A stretch of DNA of 64,000 bases from Hydrogenothermaceae bacterium. Its GTDB lineage: Bacteria; Aquificota; Aquificia; Aquificales; Hydrogenothermaceae. This document shows positions 39,262 through 47,824 of the stretch, piece by piece; positions within the stretch are counted from its first letter, which is position 1; each line of letters begins with the position of its first letter. Both the position numbers and the translations under genes were made by a program. Location of the stretch: assembly GCA_015519975.1 (NCBI GenBank), contig WIAL01000037.1, positions 1 through 64,000 on the forward strand. Reading direction: 5' to 3'. Below the pieces are notes generated by a model, which worked only from the letters and a program-made list of their open reading frames with translations, was not told the origin of the DNA and did not search any database.

Positions 39262-40446
39262 ATGAAAACTGCTTTTAAAGCTACACTTGCAGCACTCACA
39301 GCTTTTTCAATAAGTGCAAGTGCTTCTGAGTTTTCTGATTTTTACAAATATGAAGTTTTAAATGCTAAAAAGGTATCTAAAGAATTAACTGCAAATGTAA
39401 ATGATTCTGTATGGAAAACAGTTCCTGGAAAGTATGTTTATCTTTATCCACAAATTTCTGTAAGACTAAATGATAAAAAAGCAAATTCATTAATTCCTAA
39501 AAAGAAACTACAAAGAGCTCTCGTAAAAGTTGCTTACAATGATGAAGTTATAGCTGTATATGTTAGCTGGAAAGATGATACGCCTTCTATACAGGCAAAA
39601 TATGACACTGACAGCTATGCTGATGGAGTAAGTATTGAAGTTCCAAACAAGTTTGGGAAAGGAATAACTCTTCCATATATTGGAATGGGAGATGAAAACC
39701 ATCCTGTGACTGTTTACTTACAAAAAACTGTTGCTGGTAGAGATTATCAAAAAGTTTTTGTTTCTGAAGGTTTTGGTTCTTTAACTGAAATTAAAGAAAA
39801 AGGCGCAGATATTTCCATGAAGTACAATAAACAAACTCACCTCTGGACAGCAGTTTTTGTAAGACCATTAAAAACTGAAAATTCTAATTTAAAGGCAGGG
39901 CTTGTTCCTATTGCTTTTGCAATATGGGATGGAAAATTCCAGGAGAGAGATGGAAATAAATCTTTATCAAGATGGAAATTTATTAGATTAAAGGATTACA
40001 ATGTTGATAAAGATTACCTTTCGTACGTTGCATGGGGAGTTCCTTATAAAAAACTTGGAGACCCTGCAAGAGGTAAACAGCTTACTATTCAAAACGGCTG
40101 TAATGGATGCCATAGATATGACGACCAAAAAGTGGCAATGCCTGGTCTTGCTCCAAACCTCTCTGACATCGGTGGAATTGCAAATGCTCCTTACTTAAAA
40201 GAGTCTATTGTTAATCCTGACGATGTGATTATTAGAAATTTAAATCCAAACAGACACTACAATAAATATGCTAAACCTGATAAATTTAAAGCATATCCTA
40301 ACAATGATATGTATAAATGGTATACAGTAGGTTCTGACGGCAAAAAGCATTCCAAAATGCCTCCTTTTGCACATCTCTCAGAAAAAGATATTAATGACAT
40401 AGTTGCATACTTGAAAACTTTAAGAAATTGGAAAGATTTTAAGTAA
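39262..40446 (+). CDS. Molybdoenzyme gamma subunit: heme b domain fused to cytochrome c
   Basis: A 394-residue exported protein (signal peptide to ~A21). Residues ~40-250 resemble the ethylbenzene-dehydrogenase-type heme b subunit of Ddh/Ser/Ebd enzymes. The C-terminal ~130 residues are a class I cytochrome c: CNGCH at 280-284, the usual GLAPNLSDIGG, and likely distal Met366 in SKMPPFAHLS. In most characterised enzymes of this class the gamma subunit holds only heme b. The fusion would pass electrons directly to a soluble c-type carrier. Confidence 0.85.
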   Translation: MKTAFKATLAALTAFSISASASEFSDFYKYEVLNAKKVSKELTANVNDSVWKTVPGKYVYLYPQISVRLNDKKANSLIPKKKLQRALVKVAYNDEVIAVYVSWKDDTPSIQAKYDTDSYADGVSIEVPNKFGKGITLPYIGMGDENHPVTVYLQKTVAGRDYQKVFVSEGFGSLTEIKEKGADISMKYNKQTHLWTAVFVRPLKTENSNLKAGLVPIAFAIWDGKFQERDGNKSLSRWKFIRLKDYNVDKDYLSYVAWGVPYKKLGDPARGKQLTIQNGCNGCHRYDDQKVAMPGLAPNLSDIGGIANAPYLKESIVNPDDVIIRNLNPNRHYNKYAKPDKFKAYPNNDMYKWYTVGSDGKKHSKMPPFAHLSEKDINDIVAYLKTLRNWKDFK

Positions 40447-40471
40447 GGATAAAAATTGGAGGTGATATAAG

Positions 40472-40927
40472 ATGAAATTAAAAAGGTTATTGCTTTTAGC
40501 TCTAAGCTTAATGCTCGTAGTTAATCTATCTGTAATAGCAGCAGAAGAAGATGAAGAAGATAATGAAGTAGATTTAACTTCTGCAGTAATAACAGCTTTA
40601 TCTTGTGCAAAGCAGGCTGAAGAAAGTGGTGAATTTGAAGTTTTATCATCTTGCCCACCACATGCTGCTTTTGAAGGTATACCTGCTGACAAAATTTATA
40701 CTGCTGCTCCAAAAGTTGTAATATTTGATGTTACAGAGGGAGAATTTTATTTTGTTCAACCTAATGAATATTTAACTTATTCTGATTTACTTGAAGGGTT
40801 TGGTGGTAGTTTGGACGGTACTGGTGTTGTAGTTGGAGAAAAAGACGGAATTCCTGTTTTGAAATTTGAAGAAGAGGTGTCAATTACTCCAAAACCAAAA
40901 CCTGGATTCTTTAAAGGTTGTTTATAA
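40472..40927 (+). CDS. Secreted small protein ending in Gly-Cys-Leu, last gene of the first molybdoenzyme operon
   Basis: A 151-residue protein with a signal peptide ending near IAA-E25, followed by an acidic run (EEDEEDNEVD). It has a Cys pair region (C45, C61) and ends KPGFFKGCL, with C150 second from last. No family recognised. It lies 25 bp after the gamma subunit with a GGAGG site, in place of the usual chaperone gene. The shared GCL terminus with the rhodanese-like protein at 34536 suggests a periplasmic carrier role, which is inference. Confidence 0.75.
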   Translation: MKLKRLLLLALSLMLVVNLSVIAAEEDEEDNEVDLTSAVITALSCAKQAEESGEFEVLSSCPPHAAFEGIPADKIYTAAPKVVIFDVTEGEFYFVQPNEYLTYSDLLEGFGGSLDGTGVVVGEKDGIPVLKFEEEVSITPKPKPGFFKGCL

Positions 40928-40982
40928 TATACAGCATATAATAATTAACGAAATCGGTTGTTAATTAGGTAGGTTTTTATGG

Positions 40983-41017
40983 GGGAATACTTGACAGAGT
41001 ATTCCCTTATTTTTATT
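40983..41017 (+). terminator. Terminator after the first molybdoenzyme operon
   Basis: GGGAATAC (40983-40990) and GTATTCCC (40999-41006) form an 8-bp stem with an 8-base loop, followed by TTATTTTTATT. Confidence 0.85.
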
Positions 41018-41072
41018 ATTAGGTAAAATATGTTAAATATAGTAACTATAAAAACCTTTAGGAGGATGGCCT

Positions 41073-41708
41073 ATGAGATTAGGATTTCTTGTCGACTTAA
41101 GTCGATGTATGGGATGTATGGCCTGTGCCGTTTCATGTAAGGCCGAGAATAATGTTCCACTTCACAGCTGGAGGCTTAGGGTCAAATATATTGACCAGGG
41201 AGAATTTCCAGATACAAAAAGGCATTTTGTACCGTTAAGATGTAACCACTGTGAAAATGCTCCGTGTGAAAGAATTTGTCCAGTATCAGCCCTTCATTAC
41301 CTTCCAAATGGGATCGTAAACGTTGATCACGATAGATGTATTGGATGTGCTTCGTGTATGATGGCATGTCCTTATAATGCTATTTATCTTGACCCTCTTA
41401 CAAACTCGGCTGACAAATGTACCTACTGTGCTCATAGAATTGAAGTTGGAATGATGCCTGCATGTGTTGTTGCATGTCCTACCCATGCAAATATTTTTGG
41501 TGATCTTGATGACCCTGAGTCTGAAATTTCTAAGTATTTACAGGAACACAGAGATGTTATGGTTAGAAAACCAGAGCTTAATACAAAACCAAAACATTTC
41601 TATGTAAGAGGTTCTACTGTTGCTCTTGATCCACTTGCTTCTGAAAGACCTGAAGGATATACATTATTTACAGAAGTTAAATTCTTAGACCATATAGGAG
41701 GGCATTAA
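41073..41708 (+). CDS. Iron-sulfur subunit of a membrane molybdoenzyme (PsrB/DmsB type)
   Basis: A 211-residue four-cluster ferredoxin with CMGCMACAVSC, CNHCENAPCERIC, CIGCASCMMAC and CTYCAHRIEVGMMPACVVAC, all four sets complete. It begins MRLGFLVDLSRC, with no signal peptide. Homologues pass electrons between a quinone-linked NrfD-type membrane subunit and a molybdopterin subunit in polysulfide, sulfur, tetrathionate or DMSO reductases. It is the first gene of an operon in the order FeS, NrfD, catalytic subunit. Confidence 0.93.
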   Translation: MRLGFLVDLSRCMGCMACAVSCKAENNVPLHSWRLRVKYIDQGEFPDTKRHFVPLRCNHCENAPCERICPVSALHYLPNGIVNVDHDRCIGCASCMMACPYNAIYLDPLTNSADKCTYCAHRIEVGMMPACVVACPTHANIFGDLDDPESEISKYLQEHRDVMVRKPELNTKPKHFYVRGSTVALDPLASERPEGYTLFTEVKFLDHIGGH

Positions 41709-41710
41709 TC

Positions 41711-42595
41711 ATGTTAGGAGCAGAAGTAACTTTTGATGTAGCTTTACCAAAAGTTGTTTGGGGATGGCTCGTTTCTACAAATATGTGGGCTAAAAGTATT
41801 GCAACAGGAACATTTCTGCTAGGACTTTATTTCATAAAAAAATATCCAGAGCAGGATAGCTTTTTTAGAAAATGGGTTCCAATTCTTGGAATAATCTTCA
41901 TAGGTATTACTCTTTTAGTTACCGTTCTTGACCTTCATCACATGTTTAGATTCTGGAAAATATTTGCATTTGCCCATTTCACATCTGCAGTTACACTTGG
42001 AGCTTGGGTAGTTTCTGCTTTTGTAATAGTACTTTTAATATCTTTCTGGTCGTGGGTTACAGGAAATAAAAAGCTGTTTGACAGAATAATGATTCCGGGA
42101 TTTATACTTGCATTTTTCTCAACCATTTATACAGCTGGAATTATGGGAGAAGCTACAGGAAGAGAAGTGTGGGTTTTTCCTTCCGAAATGATATCAATGC
42201 TCTTAAGTGCAATGATAGCCGGTTCTGCAGCGTATTTGATTGTTGATGCTGTTTACGGCGGAGTTTTAAAAGAAAATGTAAAAAGAGAACTTGGATATAT
42301 CCTTTTTGGAAGTGCTGGTCTTGCAGCAGCTATGTTCATAGGAGAGCTTTTCTTTGCAAAAATACACAGTGAATTTGCCCATAGAGTAGTTGAAGTTCTA
42401 GCGTTTGGAGAAGTTGCTCCATTTTTCTGGGGTGGTATGTTCTTAACATTTATCATTCCTATGGTACTGGTAGGAATTGCTAACGAAAATAGAAAATATC
42501 AATATGCGTTTTTAGGTGCGTTAAGTGCTATTGTTGGTCTTTGGCTTATAAAACATGCATGGTTAATTGCTCCACAAACATTACCATTAAGTTAA
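41711..42595 (+). CDS. NrfD/PsrC-type membrane quinone-interacting subunit
   Basis: A 294-residue polytopic membrane protein with about eight hydrophobic helices, starting FDVALPKVVWGWLVSTNMW. The early acidic and Trp positions and the LDLHHMFRFWKIF loop fit the NrfD superfamily that oxidises or reduces menaquinone next to the FeS subunit. Starts 2 bp after the FeS subunit gene. Length is close to typical PsrC/DmsC. Confidence 0.87.
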   Translation: MLGAEVTFDVALPKVVWGWLVSTNMWAKSIATGTFLLGLYFIKKYPEQDSFFRKWVPILGIIFIGITLLVTVLDLHHMFRFWKIFAFAHFTSAVTLGAWVVSAFVIVLLISFWSWVTGNKKLFDRIMIPGFILAFFSTIYTAGIMGEATGREVWVFPSEMISMLLSAMIAGSAAYLIVDAVYGGVLKENVKRELGYILFGSAGLAAAMFIGELFFAKIHSEFAHRVVEVLAFGEVAPFFWGGMFLTFIIPMVLVGIANENRKYQYAFLGALSAIVGLWLIKHAWLIAPQTLPLS

Positions 42596-42612
42596 TTAGG
42601 AGGGTAGCATAA

Positions 42613-45600
42613 ATGAGAACAACAAGAAGAAACTTTTTAAAAACAGTTGCTGCTGCAGTTGGTGGTGCTGCTCTTGTTAAAGGAGCAGTTGAAAAAACTA
42701 CAAATCAAGCAGTAGCCGAAGAAGCAAATTTAACATTTACACCTCAACATTTAGATTATTATCCACCATTTGATAAATGGAATGACTGGAAAGAACCTTC
42801 TGGAGATTACTGGAAAAAACACGGAGGAGCTTTAAGAAACGGAGTAAAGCTCATTAATTATATGATCGTTCCAACAGTATGTAGTAACTGTGAAGCTGCA
42901 TGCGGTCTTACTGCATGGGTAGATAAAGATGAAATGGTAGTTAGAAAATTCATGGGTAACCCTTTCCACACAGGTTCAAGAGGTAGAAACTGTGCTAAAG
43001 GTTATGCTGCTTTATCTCAAATGTACGATCCAGATAGAATTCCTTTCCCATTAAAAAGAGCACCAGGTTCAAAAAGAGGAGAAGGAAAATGGGTTAGAAC
43101 TACCTGGGATGAAGCGCTAAAGACCATTGGCGAAAGAATGAGAGAAGTCATTAAAAAAGCTAAAAATGGTGATGAATACGCTAAAAAAATGATAATGTAC
43201 CACGTTGGAAGACCAAACTATAATGGTTTCCAGCCAAGAGTAGTATGGACCTGGGGTGGTGATTATCACAACTCACATACAAACTTCTGTTCATCTGGTG
43301 GTAGACTTGGTTCTATCACATGGTCTGGTGATGACAGAACTTCTCCAGACTTTGCAAACTCAAGATTAATATTCTTATCTTCTTCTCACGCAGCAGATGC
43401 AGGTCACTACTTCCAGCAGCACGCAGGATACATTGCAGATGCAAGAGCTAAAGGTGCAAAACTTGTAGTAATGGATCCAAGACTTTCAAACTCTGCAGGT
43501 ATGGCTGATTTATGGCTTCCTACATGGCCTGGAACTGAGGCTGCTATATTCTTAGCAATGGCAAGTAGATTACTTCAGGAAGATAAATACAACAGAAAGT
43601 TTGTAGAAAGATGGTTCAACTGGAAAACTTTAATGAAAGATAAGGATTATCTAAATTATCTTAAAAAAGAAGGAATTATTTCTAAAGTCCCTGAAGGTGA
43701 AACTTTTGATGACTTTATTTCTGTTTTAAAAGAAATTTATGCTCCATATACTTTTGAGTGGGCAGCAGAAGAAACAAAAGTTCCTATAGACAGACTTGAA
43801 AAGCTTTATGAAATGATACTCTGGGCTGGAGATAGAATTACTTCTTACTTCTGGAGAGCTCAGGCTGCAGGAAACCGTGGTGGTTGGATGTCTGCAGGTA
43901 GAACAGGAAACTTCTTACTTGCCTTAACAGGTTCTATTGGTGGAGTTGGTGGAACAGGATGGCATCACTGGCATGCACTTGGAGTTGGAAATAATGGTGG
44001 TGCATCTACATTAAAAGATAAACCTAAACCAGTAGATGCCTGGAGTGAATTACTCTGGCCTCCAGAATGGCCAATTGCAGCTTATGAGCTAAGTATAATC
44101 CTACCACACCTACTTTCTGATGATGAATGGAGAAAGAAATGGGAGAAAAGAGGTCTTAAAATCCCTGATAAAGTAGAAGTATGGTTTGGTAGAATGTATA
44201 ACCCTGTATGGACTAACCCAGATGGGTTCAGATGGATAGAAACTTTGACAGATGAAAATAAATTTGGGTTAACTATACATATGTCTCCAACTTGGTCAGA
44301 AACAAGCTGGTATGTTGATTACATACTTCCTGTTGGTCTGGCAGGTGAAAGACACGACAACCAGACTGCTGAAACAAAACCCGAAAGATGGACTGCATTT
44401 AGACAACCTGTATTAAGAGTAGCTCTCAAAAAAATGGGATGGAAACCTGAAAATCCTGCAAGGGCTACACTTGAGGCTCACAAAAAGGTTGGACTTGGTG
44501 AAGTTTGGGAAGATGATGAATTCTGGATTAACCTTGCATGGGCTATAGATCCAGACGGCTCTCTTGGTATAAGACAGTACTGGGAATCTAAGAAAAATCC
44601 AGGACAACCTGTTACAGTTGAGGAATGGTACAATGCATGTTTCTCTACAATACCAGGACTTAAGAAAATATGTGAAAAGATGGGAATTACCCCTTATGAA
44701 TACATGAGAGATAGGGGAGCATGGACAGAGGAAACTAACGTTTACAATGTGATGGAAAGGGAAGTTCCTTATGACCCTGTTAAAAAGGCAATAAAAGTAA
44801 AAGGAAAATGGATACCTCTTTCTGAATGTGATATAGATGAAAATGGAGCAGTATTCTTAAAGCATCACAATGCAAAAAAATACCACTCAGAAAGACATAT
44901 ACTTGCAGTTAAGAAAGACGGTAAATTCTTAAAAGGATTCCATACGCCTACAGGGCACCTTGAATACTACTCAAAAACTCTTGTAGAATTTGGCTGGCCT
45001 GAATATGCTATTCCAATTTATCCAAGAACTGATGATCAAAGAAAGAAATGGATACACATCTTATCTCACGTTCACCACTCTTACATGAATGAAGAAAACG
45101 CATTTGTGTTAAACCCAATATTCAGACTTGTTTACAACATTCACACACGTTCTGTAAACGCTAAATGGCTTATGGAAATTTCTCAAAACCACAACCCTGT
45201 ATGGATACATGAAAGTGATGCTAAGAGACTGGGAATTAAGAGAGGAGAACCTGTTAAATTAAGAGTTATTGATACACTAACAGGTATAGAAACAGGATAT
45301 TTTGTTGGTATGGCAATGCCAACACAGGCTATAAGACCAGGTGTTGTTGCATGTTCTCACCATCAAGGTAGATGGAGAGTTAGAGATTTTGTTAAAGTAG
45401 AGGGATTTGATCAAGGACTTGGAGTAATGACATTTGGATCAACAAGAGTCAATATTGAAAGAGATGGTAATACATGGAAAATGAGAACTGTTGAAGGAAC
45501 TATTCCAAGAGAAGTAAAAGCTAAGCATCATGAAAAATGGTTAAAATGGCCGTATCCTGAATTTAATGAAGATATTAAAGAAGTATGGTGGAAAGCAACT

Positions 45601-45900
45601 ACAGGAGTATGGCAAAACGCTGTATTCCCACCAAACCCTGATCCACTTTCCGGTATGCAGTGCTGGCATAAGAAAGTATTAATAGAAAAAGGCGGTCCAG
45701 ATGATAAAATTGGTGATGTTGTTGTAAATACTGATGCAACATTTAAAGTATATCAGGCATGGAGAGACAAGCTTACTAGACCAGCTCCAGGACCTAACGG
45801 CTTAAGAAGACCAAAATGGATGCCAAGACCATGGTATCCACATACAGACAGTGCATACAGAATGCCAGGGACAGCTGGACATTCTTCACACGAAGAATAA
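42613..45900 (+). CDS. Molybdopterin oxidoreductase catalytic subunit (polysulfide/tetrathionate/sulfur reductase-like)
   Basis: A large, 1095-residue exported bis-MGD enzyme. The twin-arginine signal TTRRNFLKTV leads. The 4Fe-4S ligands are C90, C93, C97 (CSNCEAAC) and C127, with Cys rather than His first, unlike the other molybdoenzyme here. The likely Mo ligand is C226 in SHTNFCSSGG. The operon order FeS-NrfD-catalytic is the same as ttrBCA for tetrathionate reductase; PsrA, SreA and SoeA types are alternatives. The size suits tetrathionate or sulfur reductases. A GC-rich hairpin follows. Confidence 0.88.
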   Translation: MRTTRRNFLKTVAAAVGGAALVKGAVEKTTNQAVAEEANLTFTPQHLDYYPPFDKWNDWKEPSGDYWKKHGGALRNGVKLINYMIVPTVCSNCEAACGLTAWVDKDEMVVRKFMGNPFHTGSRGRNCAKGYAALSQMYDPDRIPFPLKRAPGSKRGEGKWVRTTWDEALKTIGERMREVIKKAKNGDEYAKKMIMYHVGRPNYNGFQPRVVWTWGGDYHNSHTNFCSSGGRLGSITWSGDDRTSPDFANSRLIFLSSSHAADAGHYFQQHAGYIADARAKGAKLVVMDPRLSNSAGMADLWLPTWPGTEAAIFLAMASRLLQEDKYNRKFVERWFNWKTLMKDKDYLNYLKKEGIISKVPEGETFDDFISVLKEIYAPYTFEWAAEETKVPIDRLEKLYEMILWAGDRITSYFWRAQAAGNRGGWMSAGRTGNFLLALTGSIGGVGGTGWHHWHALGVGNNGGASTLKDKPKPVDAWSELLWPPEWPIAAYELSIILPHLLSDDEWRKKWEKRGLKIPDKVEVWFGRMYNPVWTNPDGFRWIETLTDENKFGLTIHMSPTWSETSWYVDYILPVGLAGERHDNQTAETKPERWTAFRQPVLRVALKKMGWKPENPARATLEAHKKVGLGEVWEDDEFWINLAWAIDPDGSLGIRQYWESKKNPGQPVTVEEWYNACFSTIPGLKKICEKMGITPYEYMRDRGAWTEETNVYNVMEREVPYDPVKKAIKVKGKWIPLSECDIDENGAVFLKHHNAKKYHSERHILAVKKDGKFLKGFHTPTGHLEYYSKTLVEFGWPEYAIPIYPRTDDQRKKWIHILSHVHHSYMNEENAFVLNPIFRLVYNIHTRSVNAKWLMEISQNHNPVWIHESDAKRLGIKRGEPVKLRVIDTLTGIETGYFVGMAMPTQAIRPGVVACSHHQGRWRVRDFVKVEGFDQGLGVMTFGSTRVNIERDGNTWKMRTVEGTIPREVKAKHHEKWLKWPYPEFNEDIKEVWWKATTGVWQNAVFPPNPDPLSGMQCWHKKVLIEKGGPDDKIGDVVVNTDATFKVYQAWRDKLTRPAPGPNGLRRPKWMPRPWYPHTDSAYRMPGTAGHSSHEE

Positions 45901-45909
45901 TTTATAAAT

Positions 45910-45930
45910 GGGGGCTTTGCCCCCTATTTG
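45910..45930 (+). terminator. Hairpin after the second molybdoenzyme catalytic gene
   Basis: GGGGGC (45910-45915) and GCCCCC (45919-45924) around TTT, followed by TATTTG. The TorD gene starts 56 bp beyond, so it may reduce expression of the chaperone. Confidence 0.65.
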
Positions 45931-45979
45931 TTAAATCCATTTAATGTGGATTTAGCAAATAAAGTTAGAGAGGTTTTGA

Positions 45980-46615
45980 ATGGAAAATATTATTGAAATG
46001 ACACAGGCCAGAATAAACATGTATGGTTTTTTATCAAGACTTTTAATTGAAGAAGTTGATCCATTTACTTTAAATAAAATCAAAGAAAATGAAGATCTTC
46101 TTGAATTATTTCCAAATACAAAAGAATGGGAAGATTTTTGGGAAAAGGACACTATGAAACTTGTTGAAGAAGATTTAAATGTAGACTTTACCACTATTTT
46201 TATTTTAAATGTTTACCCTTATGAGTCTGTATTTGTTAATGATGAAGGGCATATAAATCCAACAATTACCAATCCAACCCTTATCTTTTATAGAGAACAT
46301 GGATACTCAATTGATTTAAATAAGACAAGGGCTTTATCTCCAGATCATATAGGAGTAGAACTTGAATTTATGATGAATTTAGTTCAAGAAGAGTTAAATG
46401 CTTTAGCTAGAGAAGATGAAAATGAAGTAAAAAGATTAAGGGAAATACAGAAAAAGTTTCTTGAAGAACATATAGGAAATTGGACTGTTCCATATTTACT
46501 TGCTGTTAAAGATATAGCAGAAACACCGTTTTACTATGATGTTGCAGATGCAACGCTGGAATTTTTAATGTCAGACCTTGAATATCTTTACAATTTAGAA
46601 GAACAACCTGCTTAA
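45980..46615 (+). CDS. TorD/NarJ-type molybdoenzyme chaperone
   Basis: A 211-residue all-helical protein. It has MTQARINMYGFLSRLL near the N-terminus, a central YPYESVFVN stretch and SPDHIGVELEFMMNLV, which are typical of TorD/DmsD-family redox enzyme maturation proteins. It would bind the Tat signal of one or both exported molybdoenzymes until cofactor insertion. It is the only chaperone seen in the island, so it may serve both. Confidence 0.88.
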   Translation: MENIIEMTQARINMYGFLSRLLIEEVDPFTLNKIKENEDLLELFPNTKEWEDFWEKDTMKLVEEDLNVDFTTIFILNVYPYESVFVNDEGHINPTITNPTLIFYREHGYSIDLNKTRALSPDHIGVELEFMMNLVQEELNALAREDENEVKRLREIQKKFLEEHIGNWTVPYLLAVKDIAETPFYYDVADATLEFLMSDLEYLYNLEEQPA

Positions 46616-46629
46616 AGAGGTGATTTATT

Positions 46630-47712
46630 TTGAGTAAATTAAATTTTGACATATATGCGTGTGTTCGTACATATTATAGATACTCATCTTGTCAAAAGTG
46701 TATAGATGTCTGTCCTATTGAGGATACCCTTTACATAGAAAATGACAAGATTCAAATAAATGAGAATAAATGTATTTCCTGTGGAGCCTGCGTAGGAGTT
46801 TGTCCAACAGAAGCTTTTTCTTTAAATGGTTTTAATCCGCCAGATTTATATCAAAAAATGGTTGAAGAAAATCAAAACCTTATAAGCTGTAAATTAAATG
46901 TCCCATGTGCATCTTCTTTTGACAGCCAATATTTGGTAGCTTTGGCTTTAGACATTAAAAATGATGTTGTTGTTGATGTAGGGTACTGCCAGTCCTGTGA
47001 AATTGGAAGTTTAAAAGAAAGAATTGAGGATATAGCAAAAGAAGCAAATTATGTTCTCGAGCAGTTAGGTGTTAATTACAGAGTAAAACTTGAAGATATA
47101 AAATATGAAGTACCTAAAGAAACAGAAAAAAAACTACAAAGAAGAAATTTCTTGAAAAGATTCTCAAAACAAGCAGCAGGACTTGCATTTTGGGCTTTAA
47201 TGCCTGATATTCCTGTAGAAGAAAAAGAAACTCCTGAATATAAAAATTTAGTAGAAGAAAAGGTTATACCGGAAAAAAGAAAAGTTTTTGTAAAAGCTTT
47301 AAAAAATTCTGACATAGATTTGTCCGACAAATATTTAGAAGTAGATAAAATATCTTTCACGTCTGAGAAGTGGATCGATAATAAAAAATGTACAAACTGT
47401 TATGTTTGCTATCATATGTGTCCTACAGGTGCTTTAAAAGAGGGGAATCAAAAACTTTCAATTCTTTTTGAACCGTCTTTATGTGTAAAATGTAGAATTT
47501 GCCATGAAATGTGTCCAGAAGATTGTTTACATTTAGCAGATAAATTAAATTTAAATACCTTTGCAAATGAAATTGAAGTATTAGCAGAACATGTAATGAT
47601 ACCTTGTGAAGAATGTATGATACCTTTTTCATATAAAGGAGATTCAACTATTTGTCCAAGATGCCGAAAATTAGAAGATGAAATAAAAGATTTACTACGA
47701 ATAGGCGATTAA
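46630..47712 (+). CDS. Polyferredoxin with an internal twin-arginine-like motif
   Basis: A 360-residue protein with a TTG start preceded by GAGGTGATT. The N-terminal part holds 4Fe-4S motifs (CQKCIDVC; CISCGACVGVC, C48 on). Near the middle, residues 171-176 read RRNFLK followed by a hydrophobic stretch (AAGLAFWALMP), just like a Tat signal but internal. The C-terminal half has two more 4Fe-4S motifs (CTNCYVCYHMC; CVKCRICHEMC) and a zinc-ribbon-like CEEC...CPRC. The layout looks like two proteins joined. It is coupled to the TorD gene; likely an electron-transfer or maturation partner. Confidence 0.82.
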   Translation: MSKLNFDIYACVRTYYRYSSCQKCIDVCPIEDTLYIENDKIQINENKCISCGACVGVCPTEAFSLNGFNPPDLYQKMVEENQNLISCKLNVPCASSFDSQYLVALALDIKNDVVVDVGYCQSCEIGSLKERIEDIAKEANYVLEQLGVNYRVKLEDIKYEVPKETEKKLQRRNFLKRFSKQAAGLAFWALMPDIPVEEKETPEYKNLVEEKVIPEKRKVFVKALKNSDIDLSDKYLEVDKISFTSEKWIDNKKCTNCYVCYHMCPTGALKEGNQKLSILFEPSLCVKCRICHEMCPEDCLHLADKLNLNTFANEIEVLAEHVMIPCEECMIPFSYKGDSTICPRCRKLEDEIKDLLRIGD

Positions 47713-47752
47713 TATATAAGAAAAATATATTTATAACAATGTTTTAAAGTAT

Positions 47753-47781
47753 TTGACAAAAAATAAAAATATATTTAACAT
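47753..47781 (+). promoter_or_regulatory. Promoter of the FadL-type porin gene
   Basis: TTGACA (47753-47758) and TAACAT (47776-47781) with a 17-bp spacer. The porin ATG with GGAGG lies 44 bp downstream at 47825. Confidence 0.55.
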
Positions 47782-47824
47782 AAAAAGTTATAAAAATATT
47801 TTAATAACTTTAGGAGGTAGAAAC

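Noticed and set aside
47753-47824. Upstream extension of the FadL-type protein from a TTG
   Set aside because: The TTG is the first part of a TTGACA -35 box, and a proper ribosome site and signal peptide start lie at 47825.
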